DNA of 64,000 bases from positions 310,001 to 374,000 of the forward strand of contig JAYJMM010000032.1 in the NCBI GenBank assembly GCA_037349105.1, written 5' to 3'. This DNA is from Limnomonas spitsbergensis (Eukaryota > Chlorophyta > Chlorophyceae > Chlamydomonadales). Of this stretch, positions 45,918-60,320 are shown in pieces (the stretch's first letter is position 1; every line of letters begins with the position of its first letter). The notes under the pieces were generated by a model, which saw only the letters and a list, made by a program, of their open reading frames with translations, did not search any database and had not been told where the DNA came from. The position numbers were made by a program, and so were the translations under genes.

Positions 45918-47090
45918 GGGCGCCAGCAGCATGCGCTTGTCGTCGATGGGGAAAACGCCCCCATCGTTGACCGGCGCAGCTGCACCGCAGAACAGACTGT
46001 ACTCCAATCCCGAGTCCCATGTGGCCCGCAAGATCACGCCGTTGCGACGGAGGTGTGTGTGTTGGGCGCGCAGCGTATCTGCATGCATGTCATACAAAAC
46101 AAACGGGGTCAACCGAGTCGTCAGGGGGTTGTTCATCTCCAAACAGCTATTGCGCAGGGCCAGAGGGTGTGGCACACATCACATCGCATGGGGTTGGCAG
46201 GTACACGATGTCATGCATGGGAGGCTGCTCATCAGTGACACCCAGGTACCTTCAAATGTTAGATCCCCATGTTCACCCCACAAGTTGCCCCATGCATGTT
46301 ACCCCATGTTGCATCTGTGGCACCCATCAAGGCACCCCATGGTAGTCACCCCAATAATGTTCATGTTCATGCATGACTCACCCGAGCTGGGCAGATCTGG
46401 GTTGTCCAGGGCTTCAATCATCGTGATGACAGTGGACTCCAGCCAAGCCAGCCGCTGCTCCCACGCACGGTCGTCTGAGCCAAGCGTCTTCACAGTCGTC
46501 GCTTGATGCACCTTCTTCGACCACGGCTTCAGCGGCCCACCGGGGCCTCCACTCTGAGCCCGGAACGTGGGCACCCCCATGTTCACATCGCCGATGGCCT
46601 GCGATTCGGCCTGGCTGTCCTGGCCCACCGTTGCTCCACGTTGCAGCAAGTAGCCCTTGCTACCGCTGCGGCTGCTGCTGGTGCTGTCCATCGGGACAGC
46701 ACGGGGCATCGTCCCGGCAGCGCCAATGCCGATACGCGCGTAGCTTACCAGCTCCGGCCGCAGCGCGGCTCTGTGATGCCGCTGAAGCTTGTTGGCGCAG
46801 CACCTACATATCAAAAGGTCCTGGCAGCTGCTGACATCGATGTCATTAGGCGCGGCGCTGCTGCTGCTGTTCTTGTCACAGCCTTGCTCATCACGCAGCA
46901 GCAGTGAGCGCACCAATGGCATCCGCGCCCGCTCCGACAGGACCTCCAAGTCCAGGGGCAGGCCGAAGGCATCCGCAGCGTGTACCCCACGAGGCGCCCT
47001 GAGCTGCGTCAAGCAGCAGGGGCAGCGATACCAAGCCGGGGAATCCTCCATGTCCTTCCGCATGCTCTTGCTGATACACTTCAGAACGAA
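45918..47090 (-). CDS. Unrecognised gene fragment between MITE and LTR element
   Basis: Two coding-like blocks on the minus strand. The upstream block (about 47090 to 46382) contains PAWYRCPCCLTQLRAPRG, LPLDLEVLSERARMPLVRSL and LLICRCCANKLQRHHRAALR, then a Ser/Gly-rich stretch and ERDDRAWEQ-like helix ending at a good GTGAGT donor. The CPCC and CRCC pairs could bind zinc. The second block (about 46135 to 45918) reads LTTRLTPFVLYDMHADTLRA, RRNGVILRATWDSGLEYSLF and VFPIDDKRMLLAPLG. No family is recognised. The 3' end is cut at the MITE edge and the 5' side meets the gypsy element, so the gene is probably broken. Confidence 0.4.
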
Positions 47091-47298
47091 ACAGAGAATG
47101 TGTCGCGCTGTCTCATCATTATTAGAGATGCCCCGCACCCAAAGATACCAGCAAGAATTCAAATTGCTTGCTGCTGGAATTCCGCAGTGCGTGTCGTCAC
47201 AGAGAAGGGGGCTCCCGCCCCCCCCCGCTCCGCGGGCCCCCCCCCAATAAGATACTAGCGAGAATTCCTGGCGTGATTCCAAAGAGAACCCCTTCAAC

Positions 47299-47311
47299 TG
47301 GTTTCAGAGCC
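47299..47311 (+). promoter_or_regulatory. Primer-binding site, initiator tRNA-Met type
   Basis: TGGTTTCAGAGCC two bases after the LTR end. It differs at one base from TGGTATCAGAGCC, the initiator tRNA-Met site common in plant and algal LTR elements. Confidence 0.8.
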
Positions 47312-47359
47312 TTTCTCGATTCCATTCCCAGCCCTCGACCTTCGACCTCGACCTTGACC

Positions 47360-48475
47360 ATGAGTGACATCAACATTGCCCCTATGTACGGCCCATACCC
47401 CGACCCCATCGCCCAGCCCAACCCACCGGCTCCAAATACCAACGTTCCTCCTCACCCCCCCGATCAAATGACGCAAATCCTCACCCTTCTCACAACACTT
47501 CTCGCCCAGTTTTCCGTCTACTCTGCCGGTGCTGCTCCATCTCCCCATGTGAACCGTCCCCCTCGCGCACTTCCCCCTGGTGTTAAAGCACCCACCATCG
47601 ACACTTTCGATGGTAAGCGCATGAACGACGTTCGCCCATGGATTACCCGAGTGCGCAACATCCTCAGGCTGTCCGGGTTCGACCTCGACAGCGTGGACGC
47701 CGTGTGCTTCGCCTCCTCCTTCCTTACTGGCGCGGCCAACTCCTGGTACGAGTCTGAAGGTGATCGCGCTCCAGTTGGTGAGAAGGAGAATGCGGGATTT
47801 CATACATTTGATGAATTTGCCACCGCTCTGGTCCGCCACCTCGGAGATCCCAACCCTGATGACAAGGCCCGTAAGGCCCTCCTCAACCTCCGCCAAACCA
47901 CCTCTGTTAAACTGTACGCTGATGAGTTCCAGCGTCTAGTTACGTACCTACCTGATCGTAACCCCGCCGACCTCCGTTTTGATTTCATCAATGGGCTCAA
48001 GCCAAAAATCCGGGAACTGTTGGTTGGCAAGACCCATGGCATGGCATGGTGCGATGTCCGTGACCTTGCCTACAGTTTCGATGACGTTGTCATGGCCAAC
48101 CGCTTTTCCTCCACAAATTCCACGTCCTACCGCCCCTCTGCCTCCCACGACAACCGCCGTGATGACCCCATGGAGCTTGGCGCTGCCTCCACCTCCGCTG
48201 CCCATGCACCCCGCCGCGCTCCTACCCCTTCTCCCCGTGGCCGCTCCCCCGCACGCACCTCCACTACGTACTCCTCCCGTATCTCTTCCCCTGCCCCCCG
48301 TCACTCCTCTGCCCCTCTGCCCAAGTTGACCCCCGAGCTGCGTGAGAAACTTCGTGCCAACAACAGTTGCTTCCGTTGCCAGAAGTTCAATGCCGGCCAC
48401 ATGGCCTCTGACTGTCCTGGTCGTTTCCCCGCCCCCTCGGCTGCCACACGGGGCAGGTCTCCCTCAAAAAACTAA
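47360..48475 (+). CDS. Gypsy gag (capsid/nucleocapsid) protein
   Basis: 371 codons from ATG at 47360, intact. The capsid part has FDGKRMNDVRPWITRVRNIL, GAANSWYE, FATALVRHLGDP, and TTSVKLYADEFQRL, the usual retrotransposon gag pattern. A Ser/Arg/Pro-rich linker leads to a zinc knuckle CFRCQKFNAGHMASDC, which is C-x2-C-x6-H-x4-C, two residues longer than the usual C-x2-C-x4-H-x4-C. The frame upstream of 47360 is also open. The product would coat element RNA in cytoplasmic particles. Confidence 0.88.
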   Translation: MSDINIAPMYGPYPDPIAQPNPPAPNTNVPPHPPDQMTQILTLLTTLLAQFSVYSAGAAPSPHVNRPPRALPPGVKAPTIDTFDGKRMNDVRPWITRVRNILRLSGFDLDSVDAVCFASSFLTGAANSWYESEGDRAPVGEKENAGFHTFDEFATALVRHLGDPNPDDKARKALLNLRQTTSVKLYADEFQRLVTYLPDRNPADLRFDFINGLKPKIRELLVGKTHGMAWCDVRDLAYSFDDVVMANRFSSTNSTSYRPSASHDNRRDDPMELGAASTSAAHAPRRAPTPSPRGRSPARTSTTYSSRISSPAPRHSSAPLPKLTPELREKLRANNSCFRCQKFNAGHMASDCPGRFPAPSAATRGRSPSKN

Positions 48476-48709
48476 GTGGCGTAGCCTGGGATTGTTCACC
48501 CCGTAGGCTACGATCTCAGCCGCAGTCTGAACAACTGCACCTGTCCTTGACCCAGCCTGTCCCCGTACCTTCCGAGACCCTAGACCCTCTCCCGTCCTTC
48601 TCCGCTCTCTCTACTCCATCTTCCCCTCGTGCTCGCATGATGGCAGGCCGCCGCATTTTCACACGGCGCTCCTCTGTCTCCTCTACGCCAAAGCCCTCGT
48701 ACCCTGACC

Positions 48710-51700
48710 CTATCCCTGAACCTTCTTCGACCCACGTACTCAGTCCCATGCCTTCGCCTCCTCCTCCGGCCGTCCCCCTCTACAGAATCCCATTCCTCCT
48801 CCTGCCCCTACCCTTGAAATCCCTAACTCAACCTCCATCCTCTCCCTCAACTCTGCCGCTGCTGGTGACAATTCCCAGCAATTACTTACCATCCGCTCCA
48901 CCATTAACGGTGTCCCATGCACCTTCCTGGTAGATTCTGGCGCCAGTCGGAATTTTATCAGTACCCCCTTTGCCAAAGCCCATTGTCTCCACCTTTCCAA
49001 CCTCCGCCATCCCCTCCGTATCCGTCTTGCAGACGGTACCCTCTCTGCCACTGCCCTTGAACTCCAAGATGCCTCTGTCCACTTTCCCTCCGACTTCTCC
49101 TATTCCTCTTCCTTTGTCGCCACCACCCTCTCCGGGTACGACGCTATACTAGGAAAACCGTTTCTCACCGAACTCAACCCCGTCATCAACTGGTCCACCA
49201 ACACTATCACGTCCTCATTCTCCATGTGTGGCGAAGTACTTCCGTCACCCCCTATCCAAATCCACATCGTCTCTGCCAAGCGCATGCAAAAACTCCTCCG
49301 CAACAAGTCTGACGACATCGAGTTCTTCCAATGCCTTGTCTCCGACGTTGCCCCAACCCCAGACCCTCCTCCCCAAGTCCCGAACCTTTTTTCCCCATCC
49401 ACCACCCTCTCTCATGACAATGAACAATCCCTCCACTCCTTCCTGCAATCCAAGTACCGCTCTGCCTTTGATGAACCCAAGACGGTCACTGGCGTGGGAC
49501 CTCTCCACCGTATTAACCTCCTCCCCGGTTCCAAGCCCCCTCAGCACCGCGTCTACCGCATGTCCCCGGCTGAGCTTGTGGAGCTCCAGAAGCAGCTGGA
49601 GACCTACCTGGAGAAAGGCTGGATCCGCCCCAGTATCTCCGAGTACGGTGCGCCGATTCTGTTTGCCCGCAAGGCAGATGGCTCCCTCCGCCTATGTGTC
49701 GACTACCGCTCCCTCAACGCCCAGACCATCAAGGACTCCGGTCCTCTGCCCCTTGCCTCTGAACTCTTTGACCAACTATATGGTGCCAAATACTTCACCT
49801 CCCTCGACCTCTTCTCCTGATATCACCAAGTCCGCATCCACCCTGATGATATCCACAAAACCGCCTTCAAAACCCGCTACGGCACATATGAGTTTGTCGT
49901 CCTGCCGTTTCGACTCACCAATGCACCCGCGGCCTTTTGCCGCCTCATGCAATCAGTCCTCCGTCCCTTCATTGATCGTGGTGTTGTCTGCTTCCTCGAT
50001 GACATCCTGCTCTACTCCAAAACTGAAGCTGAGCACCTCGCCCTCCTTGACCAAGTCCTCGCCACCCTCGCCGCTGCTAACCTCAAGGTCAAGCTCTCCA
50101 AGTGCTCCTTCGCCCAGACCTCCACCCGCTTCCTTGGCTACGTTGTCTCCTCCCAAGGGCTCAGTGTCGACCCTAAAAAGGTTGCCGCTGTCGCTGACTG
50201 GCCCCTGCCCCATGACATCACCTCAACCCGCTCCTTCCTCGGGTTCGTTGGCTTCTACCGCCGCTTCATCCGTGACTTTGCTAAGATTGCCGCCCCCCTC
50301 ACCGACCTCACCAAGACTACTGTCCCCTTCCCTGCTACCCTGCCCCAAGCCGCCATCGACTCCTTCCACCTCCTCAAAGCTGCCATTACCTCAGCCCCGC
50401 TCCTCGTTGTCCCCGTCACCGGCCCTGATGCTGAATTCACCCTCTTCACCCATGCTTCTGACATTGGTGTTGGTGCAGTCCTGCTCCAAGACCAAGGTAT
50501 CGGCCCCCAACCTGTCTGCTATGAGTCCCGCAAGCTGTCTCCCGCCGAGAAGAACTACTCCGTCCACGAGAAGGAACTCCTCGCCATCGTTCACGCCGTC
50601 AAGATCTACCGCCACTACCTCGAAGGCTGCAAGCACTTCACCATCTATACCGACCATCACAGCCTCCGCTACTTCTTCACCCAGAAGGACCTGTCTCGCC
50701 GCCAAGCCCGCTGGTCTCAAGATCTCGCCTCCTACCAGCCCAACATGACCATCGTCTACAAGAAAGGTGAAGAAAACCAGGCTGATGCCCTCTAACGTCT
50801 CAACACCATCAACACTTCCTCGCCCATCGGTGTCTCTCTGCTCAACACCCTAACACGACTCCTTCCCGCCCATGTCGTCCTCAATGACCCCATCCTTGAC
50901 GACATCAAATCCGCCTACACCTCGGACCCCCTCTTCCAGCCTGATAATCCTCACCCCTCGCTACCTTGAATCCCGTGACAATATGTGGTATTTCCGAGAC
51001 CGCATTTGCGTCCCCAATGACCCTGCTCTTCGCCTCCGCCTCCTCCATGAATTCCACGACACCCCCACCTCTGGCCATCCTGGCTTCCTCAAAACCCTGA
51101 ACGCCATCTCCTCTCACTTTTGGTGGCCCCGTATGACCCGCACCGTCCGCTCCTACGTCCACTCTTGCGCCACTTGTCAACGTATCAAACCCTCCACACA
51201 AGCCACACCTGGTCTCCTCCATCCTCACTCCGTCCCCATCCGCCCCTGGTCCCATGTCTCCATGGACCTAGTCACGAATCTCCCATCCTCCCTTTGCCAT
51301 GACGGTAAAACCTACGACTCCATCATCACTTTTATTTGCATGCTCACCAAGCAAGCCATCTTCGTCCGCTCCAATAAAACCGTCACCGCCCCCCAGCTCG
51401 CCCACGTGTTCATCGACCATGTCTTCTCCAAGAAAGGTCTTCCCCTCGTCCTTGTCTCTGACCGTGATACCCGCATCACCTCCGACTTCTGGCAAAGCCT
51501 CTTCACCGCCGCTGGTTCCACCCTCAACATCTCCACCGCCCACCATCCTCAGACTGACGGCCAGACAGAAATTGTCCACCGCACCATTGAGCAAATCCTT
51601 CGTGCTTATGTCTCACCCCAGCACGATGATTGGGCCACCTGGTTGCCCATTGCTGAATTCGCTTACAACAACTCCGTCCACTCCTCCACCCGCCAAACCC

Positions 51701-52469
51701 CCTTCTTCTCCAACTACGGTTTCCACCCCACTACTCCATCATCTCTCATCAACCCCTCCACTCACCCTGACGCTGCCCACTACCTCGACACTCTCCATGA
51801 CATCCAGACCACCATCTCCCGCGAGCTTGAGCTTGCGAAAGCCCGCCAGGCTGAACAAGCAGATCGTCACCGCCGTCCCTTGTCCTTCACCGTTGGTGAC
51901 CGTGTCCGCATATCCTCTGAGCACATCACCCTTGCTGACTACCCCAGCTCCAAGCTCAGACCTCGTTTCCTCGGTCCTTTCTCCAATTCTCCGTCACTCA
52001 CGTCATCTCCCCCGTTTCCTACCGTCTTGCCCTTCCCTCCTCCATGTCCCGTGTCCATCCTGTTTTCCACGTCTCCCGTCTACTGCCCTGGACTGACACT
52101 TCTGACTCTGACTTCCCCGGCCGTCACGTCCCGGAGCAACTCATCTCAGACGCCCGCGACTTTGTCTACGGCCACGATGCCTACGAAGTTGCCCGTATTA
52201 CCGACTGCAAGATCGCCGTGGATCCTACTAGCCGCGCCCGGCCCAAAGCTGAATGCCTGTTTTTCTACGTCAAGTGGGCTGCCCCTTTTAGTGATCCTTC
52301 CCATGACAGTTGGGAGCCAATGCGTGCTCTGACCAAATTAGATGCTTTCCGTTCTTTTCTGTTGTCTCCGGTTTGGCAAGCCTTTGCTGCATCTGACGCT
52401 TACAAAGCGTTTGCACGCAAGTATAGGGTCAAGGTCCCTAAGGTTGTCCACTTTGCTGTTGATTTGTGA
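48710..52469 (+). pseudogene. Gypsy pol: protease, RT, RNase H, integrase, chromodomain
   Basis: Pol runs in the +1 frame relative to gag. Protease: FLVDSGASRNF (about 48924). RT: HRVYRMSPAELVELQ, LRLCVDYRSLN and FLDDIL. RNase H: about 50400-50800. Integrase: HPGFLKTLNAISSHFWWP, CATCQR, then the D, D, E residues in SMDLVT, SDRDTRI and TDGQTEI. Chromodomain: YEVARITDCKI and FFYVKWAAP then SWEPM. Damage: TGA at 49818-49820 in the LDLFS-YHQ motif; TAA at 50793-50795 after QADAL; frame changes near 50,940 and 51,990. RNase H also has THASD where TDASD is expected, losing a catalytic Asp, and FRLTNAP instead of FGLTNAP. Confidence 0.9.
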
Positions 52470-52504
52470 GTCTCCGAGGACGTTCGACTCTTAGTAGGGG
52501 AGTT

Positions 52505-52767
52505 TGTAAGGGTTTCACTCCGTATACCCTGACTGTGGTCTTAGTACGTACTTCTAGAACTGAACTTCAAGTCCTGACTTCATCTTGAGAACGAACTTCT
52601 AGATAGGGTGCTTCGGGAGACTTCTCCGTATATATTTCTTCTAGACTTTTCTGGACTACATGCAAGTTTCCGGACTCTTCGTGACTCGCTCCAGAACCAT
52701 GCCTTTTTAAGGCATGGCTGACCTTCAAATGTAATCTTTGTTGACTATTCCAAAGAGAACCCCTTCA
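52505..52767 (+). repeat. 3' LTR of the gypsy element
   Basis: Starts TGTAAGGGTTTCAC just after a polypurine tract (AGTAGGGGAG, about 52493-52502) and ends GAACCCCTTCA: TG...CA ends, 263 bp. It contains a perfect 9-bp hairpin CCATGCCTT-TTT-AAGGCATGG at 52697-52717, which may help RNA 3' end formation. Confidence 0.85.
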
Positions 52768-52941
52768 CATTGCTTGGGCCGTCCTGACTGAACTGATTGA
52801 CATCTCTGAGGCCGGCGCCAGGCAGGATAGCGTGGGCTTTGCACATGACACCTGACTTCTTCACTTTTCTAGGACCAAACATCCCTTCTGCATATGTTCA
52901 GTATATGCCGTATAAGACCGATTATCTCCAGCATGTGTCAG

Positions 52942-53252
52942 GTCCAATTCAAATACATCCCAGCCTATGGCCGTGGCTTGGTGCAACATGCATGCCCTGC
53001 TGCTAGGAATACTTTTACAGGTCCAATTCAGATACACCCCAGCCCATGGCCGTGGCTTGGTGCAGCAGGCATGCCATGTTGCCATGACTAATTTTACATG
53101 TCCAATACAGATCCATCACGGCCTTTGGCTATGGCTTGGTGCAGCTTGCATGCCCTGCTGCTAGAAATAATTTTACAGGTCCCATTCAGATACATCCTGG
53201 CGGCCTATGGCCGTGGCTTGGGGCAGCAGGCATGCCCTGCTGCTAGGACTCA
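52942..53252. repeat. Four direct repeats of about 79 bp
   Basis: Each unit has GTCCAATTCAGATACA, ATGGCCGTGGCTTGGTGCA, GGCATGCCCTGCTGCTAG and AATTTTACAG in order. Confidence 0.92.
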
Positions 53253-53584
53253 TGTAAGATTCCATGCATGGATCCATGGCAAAACCAACTCACTTTTCTT
53301 CTTCAGTGCCTTGTTTACCTTTGCTGCAACATATAGCCACTTGCTTTCAATTTGATAGCATGTTCACCATCACCTAGCCTAAGCACCAGGCGAGTAAGCC
53401 GAACTGACAACACACACCTCGGCCCAGTGGTGTAACGTCATTGACACACCTCGGCTACAAGCCTCCTTTTCGCCTTCCATTTCTCATTCGACAGTGCCTT
53501 CTCCGCACCCTTCTCCGTCTGCTTTCGGTCACGTTTATTAGCCCTTTCTACATCGGGCGTAACCATAACATACAACGGATGCTC

Positions 53585-53828
53585 TCGGCCACAGGATAAA
53601 GAGGCGGCAGGACGGAGAAAGGGGAAGTATAGGGGCGAAGGCAGATCGCCTTCGGAAATTTCCAATGTGGCGAAAGTGGCCGACGCGAAGTGAATCTGGC
53701 TCAAAATGCCATATTCAGTTGGCGTCGCCAATCCGGCCCCAAAGTGGTTGTCTTGGCGAAGCGAACCCATGCCACTTTCGGAGCGAAAGTGACCAATCTG
53801 ACCAATCCGACCCGATGTGAATCGCCTC
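53585..53828. mobile_element. MITE family B, right part
   Basis: Matches the right half of the 45169-45690 copy (GGCGAAAGTGGCCGACGCGA, TGGCGTCGCCAATCCGGCCC, GACCAATCTGACCAATCCGA) and ends GTGAATCGCCTC followed by TTA. The left end is diverged or lost; the left limit given is approximate. Confidence 0.8.
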
Positions 53829-53831
53829 TTA

Positions 53832-54242
53832 GGGGTCGGTCAGACTGCGTTACGTTTGAGGTTGCGTTTGGCAGTTGCGTTTGGGTTGCGTTTGGATTTA
53901 GCGTGAATCTGACGCTAAACTGGTCACACTGCGTTTGGGCAAGACGGCAGGGCAAGACGACGTCAGGGCACGGCATGGTACATTTTTGTGCGAATTCCGT
54001 CTCCCAGCGACTCGGGGTTGATATTTCCTTACATTGTAACATATATATTGTTCGTGTCCAGCTTAAGATCAAGCTTAAGCTGGAATTCATGAAAAATCTC
54101 AAACGCGAAACGTCAACCCCCCCCCCTGCGTTTGCGTCTCGCGTTTTGACACGTTGCGTTTGGCGTTTGGGTAGTGTGACCGGCATCGCGTTTGCACTTT
54201 TTCCTGACGCAACCCCAAACGTAACGCAGTCTGACCGACCTC
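53832..54242. mobile_element. Harbinger-type MITE, family A, copy 2
   Basis: A 411-bp near-identical, inverted copy of the element at 14864-15278, flanked by TTA at 53829-53831 and 54243-54245. The left TTA also ends the family B element, so A was inserted into B's target duplication. Confidence 0.92.
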
Positions 54243-54616
54243 TTAATGACTGAGGGTGGGTGGGTTGGGTGCAGAAAAATCGAGGAACCCTGAACCATTG
54301 GACCAACGTGTCAATCGACTAAACCAGCCAGCTTGCCTTGGAAAGCTGGGTGAAGGCAGACACGTCAGGAGACAAGAGCTCTTTGCCTCTTGAATCTGGT
54401 AATGATCGTATTGATGGCAATGCCTACAGGTCTAGCTCTACTAGCTCGTTACGAGTTTGTTCGAGATCTGAGGAGAAGAGGAGAAATGTATCAGTACGGT
54501 CACCGGGATCTGGCATCGCGGGTATCTGGCATGAAGCTAGCCCGGATCTTTCGTCAGCAATGAAGAGTGAACTAAGACCATCTCGTCAATTCTTAATAAC
54601 TGGTGCATCTCTGCAG

Positions 54617-56660
<2,044 letters not shown>

Positions 56661-58404
56661 GCATCCTGTGCAGATAAAGTCGGTGATGGCGGAGGGGGTC
56701 TGCATAACAGGATGGGAAACAAATTATTACCAGCAGGTAGTCAATGAGGAAACTGTATTTCGAGGAAATAGTTGGGGTAGGAAACAAGGGGCCTGGCCAC
56801 ATAGAATATGAGTATATAACGAATGATTCACATCTAAATTTCTATAACATACCGGTATGTACGATTGATCGTTACCTGTCAGAGAGTCTGCCCCCCTGGC
56901 AGCACCAAGATTAGTAAAGTTTTCTTCTTATTTCATGCATTTCCAATCGCACACGGCGCGGCCATGGATTGATTAGCCAGAACTGTAACTTGTGTCATGA
57001 GGGTATGAAACATAAAAATTTCAGCTCGACGTAGCACACTGTTTCTGGCTGGCTGCAACTGCTGTTCATTGACCTGTCTTGGCTGTGGGATTGCCAGCAT
57101 AGTTTCTTCTTTCATTTGTTACATGTCTCTTCGTTCCTGTCCCCTTTCTTCCCTTTTACTGTCCTAATTCTCACAATCAGTCACTCAGACCGAGCTCTTT
57201 GAGCATGTCATGTCTTAAGCAGCATCATGTGTCATGTATGAAAATGTGTGCATGTCCAGAAAAGCCGATGCAAGAGATGTAATGCACGGTGACTTGAGGC
57301 TGCTGCTCAGATTACTTTAACTTCAACCTTAACTTCATGGGTAGGTATCTTTCCTTTTCCGTCTGCTCCTTTCCAGAAAATTTCTCCTTGAACCTTTCGT
57401 TTTTCCCTTTCAAACAGACAGACGAGCGCCCATGCGACAGAGCCTTTGCAGCATGGCCTTGAGGTGTTATGTCATTGACAGATTACCGTAATATTCCCAG
57501 CAGCCCAAACAGACCTGATGCATGAGATCCAAATTGAGCTGATGTGTGATCCCCAGATTGAACTGACGCAAGATCCTTAAGTTGAATTGATTTAGGATTT
57601 CCAGATTTAACTGATGTTGCATTTGATGCATCGATGCGGTGTTAACGTTGCCTTGTATTTCCTTGCCTGGATCTTTCACCCGGGGTCACTCATGCTCTAC
57701 TGCACAGGATTCTGACATGTGATCCCTCATGTTTTGCATCTAATGCATCAGGCTTTGGCCAATGATTTGTGGTATGCCTGGCATCAATGTACTGTTGCGT
57801 GCGTCTGGCTGGCACTGTCAAGATCCTGATTCTTGCCGCTGCGGAAGATGTCTGGTTCAAGGGGTAAATTGGAATGGCACCCAAGAACGCCGATCTCCCT
57901 CATTTCCTGTTTGTCGCTACATCCTCATCAAGAGCACACCCTCCCCCCCACACACATCCTGGTGATGTTGGCAGCTGAGGTCATGGCCTCGGAGCCTGGC
58001 CTCCTTCACCTCAACCAGCAGTGGTGTTTAAAACAAGAAAGGGATGACCCTGGGCACCCTGATGGCCGAGTAGGGGAGGGGGGGGCAATGGCCCAAAGCC
58101 ATGACGATTCGTTGCTGATCGCGGCATCATGGCATCAGCCCCAGCCTCATAGCCCACGCGCTGTCCTAATGGACCGTATATCTGTTGTTCCCGACATATA
58201 AGCACACTCGACTGGATACCCCTAGATCCCGGGTATGCATTTACTGTTTTCCCTGTATGTTCTGACCTAATCGACCTACGACCTGCCTATCCTGGTTCAC
58301 ATGTGCATCACTCAAAACCATCCTGATCATATGATGGACGCTCGAGCTGAATATAGTTTGAATTCAAGAGAAAAAACTCATGCCAAAGTATATATATATG
58401 TTCG
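56661..58404. other. Spacer with CATCAGTTCAA-type repeats
   Basis: No gene recognised. 57515-57630 holds inverted copies of the 43.7-kb minisatellite (GATCCCCAGATTGAACTGA). 57440-57480 is an inverted dispersed-repeat head. Confidence 0.45.
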
Positions 58405-60288
58405 TCATCTCTTTGCATTGTATCGAGCGGCCAGCAATGTGTTGTGCAGCACAGCAGCAATGGTCATGGGGCCCACACCGCCAGGTACTGGCGTGATTGC
58501 AGAAGCAACCTGCGCGAAAGGCACAGCAGCAGGCAATGCAATCAAATCCACACCCATTACAATCAAGAGAACGCCGCAGAGCCTTCTCCAAACGGATCCG
58601 AATGATGGTGTGCAAGCAAGGGGAGATAGGGGCCATGATGCGCCTCTTACAGCTGCTGTTGATGAAGGGGCGCGGATGCACAGCGCCCCGAAGTACAAGC
58701 TCGATGATGAGTGCAGAGATACCCGGCGAGAGCATCAAACACATTCCCAAATGTCCAACGTCATGCACACACACACACACACACACAAACAAGCCCAGCC
58801 CCGTGTTTGCCCCGCCTGTACCTGAGACACCTCATCAAAAGCAACGTCCCCGACGACTTGGTAAGTGCCAGGAACCATTGCGGCGGAAAATCCCCGCCCC
58901 CCCGGCTGAGCGCCCAAAGCCACGTTCTCCCGCTGTGCTCCGGAGGTGCTCCCAGTTGCATCCGAGGTGACAGGCGCCACCACGTTGATCCCGACGTCTA
59001 TCACCACTGCATCTGGCTTGACCCAGTCTGCCCGGATCAGCTCTGGGTGCCTGCAGGACGGGAAACGTTTCTTGTGGGGGGGAATGTATAACAATTGTGG
59101 GGGAAAACCCGTCCACACTGCCGGCCACTTTTAGCCCCCCAGCCATCCTAGGCCGGCAAAACAGAAGCTCAGGAGGCGTGGCAAAATGGAACATGATGAC
59201 ATCACGCTGTCAAGCTTGCTGTGATAAGCTACGACCTTGTTGATAGGACCCATGCACCATCTTCCGCCCTCCTACAACATTCAGGCTGACGCCTCTCTCC
59301 TTGCACTCACCCCACAGCCACCACCAGCAGGTCTGCGGTGCGCGTGATGTCGGGCAGCTGGTGCGCCTGAAACCCCGCGAAGCTGGACGTCGCCTCCCCG
59401 GAGGGGCTCCCGCGGCCTCCCTCGCTGCGGGAGGCACGGGGCCCAGGGAGGCGGGGCAGGCATGCAGCTGCCGACCTGCGCATGGACTCCACCTTATCCT
59501 GGTCATCAAACCACCTGTTGCAGATGTGTTGTTTTTATGTTATTTGGAATAAAGTGTTGGTCACCAGGAGAAGCGATTGTCCTATGCATGGCCTCCACCT
59601 TCCCCTGCTCCTCAAACCACCTGTGGTCAGTGTATTGTTTTAGTTGATTTGAGTTGATTGGTGGGTACCCGAAGCTTTGCCTAATTATTTGTTTCCTCAC
59701 CACTTCAGTTAAGATTCGTATCAGGGTACCTGGTCTGCGAACCACCTGTGCCTTGAGTTTTGTTTTAGTGTGACCTAGTTGTAGGGTCCAGGAATGAGGG
59801 TTTAGGGTCCTGAAATGAATTGGCGGCTACCAGAAGTAGCGATTTTCTGGTGGTGAGCTCGTCACAATCCCCGTAACTTACCCGGTTATAATCAAGTACA
59901 ACGTCTTTCCTTACCGCATGACTGAACATCGGCCTCTTGAATTGGTTCTTTGGTAACCACATAAGTTTCTACCCGTAAACCAGGGGTTTGCCGTAAACGG
60001 TGCCTACTAAAAATAAACCCTGTTCATGCTCCAGACAGATACCAACCTCCGGGCTGCCTACACAGCTCTACATTGGAAAAGAGGGGAAATGCCAGAGAGC
60101 CAACCAGTGAATCAGTCAAGTGAACAGATGCATCCTGCACCTGCTGCCAGTCAGCCAGCCAGCCCGTGAGTGAATCAGTGAGCAGATCAACAGATGCATT
60201 CTGGACATGCTTCAAGCCAGCCAGCCAGCCAGCCAGCCCGTGAGTGAATCAGTGAGCAGATCAACAGATGCATTCTGGACATGCTTCA

Positions 60289-60320
<32 letters not shown>

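Larger units (their letters stand above)
47276..52767 (+). mobile_element. Ty3/gypsy chromovirus, 5' LTR nearly lost
   Basis: Order: 21-bp remnant of the 5' LTR (47276-47296, identical to the last 21 bp of the 3' LTR), primer-binding site, gag, protease, reverse transcriptase, RNase H, integrase, chromodomain, polypurine tract, 3' LTR. Protease-RT-RNaseH-integrase order defines Ty3/gypsy; the terminal chromodomain places it in the chromoviruses, which target heterochromatin. Several stops and frame changes make this copy inactive. Confidence 0.92.
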
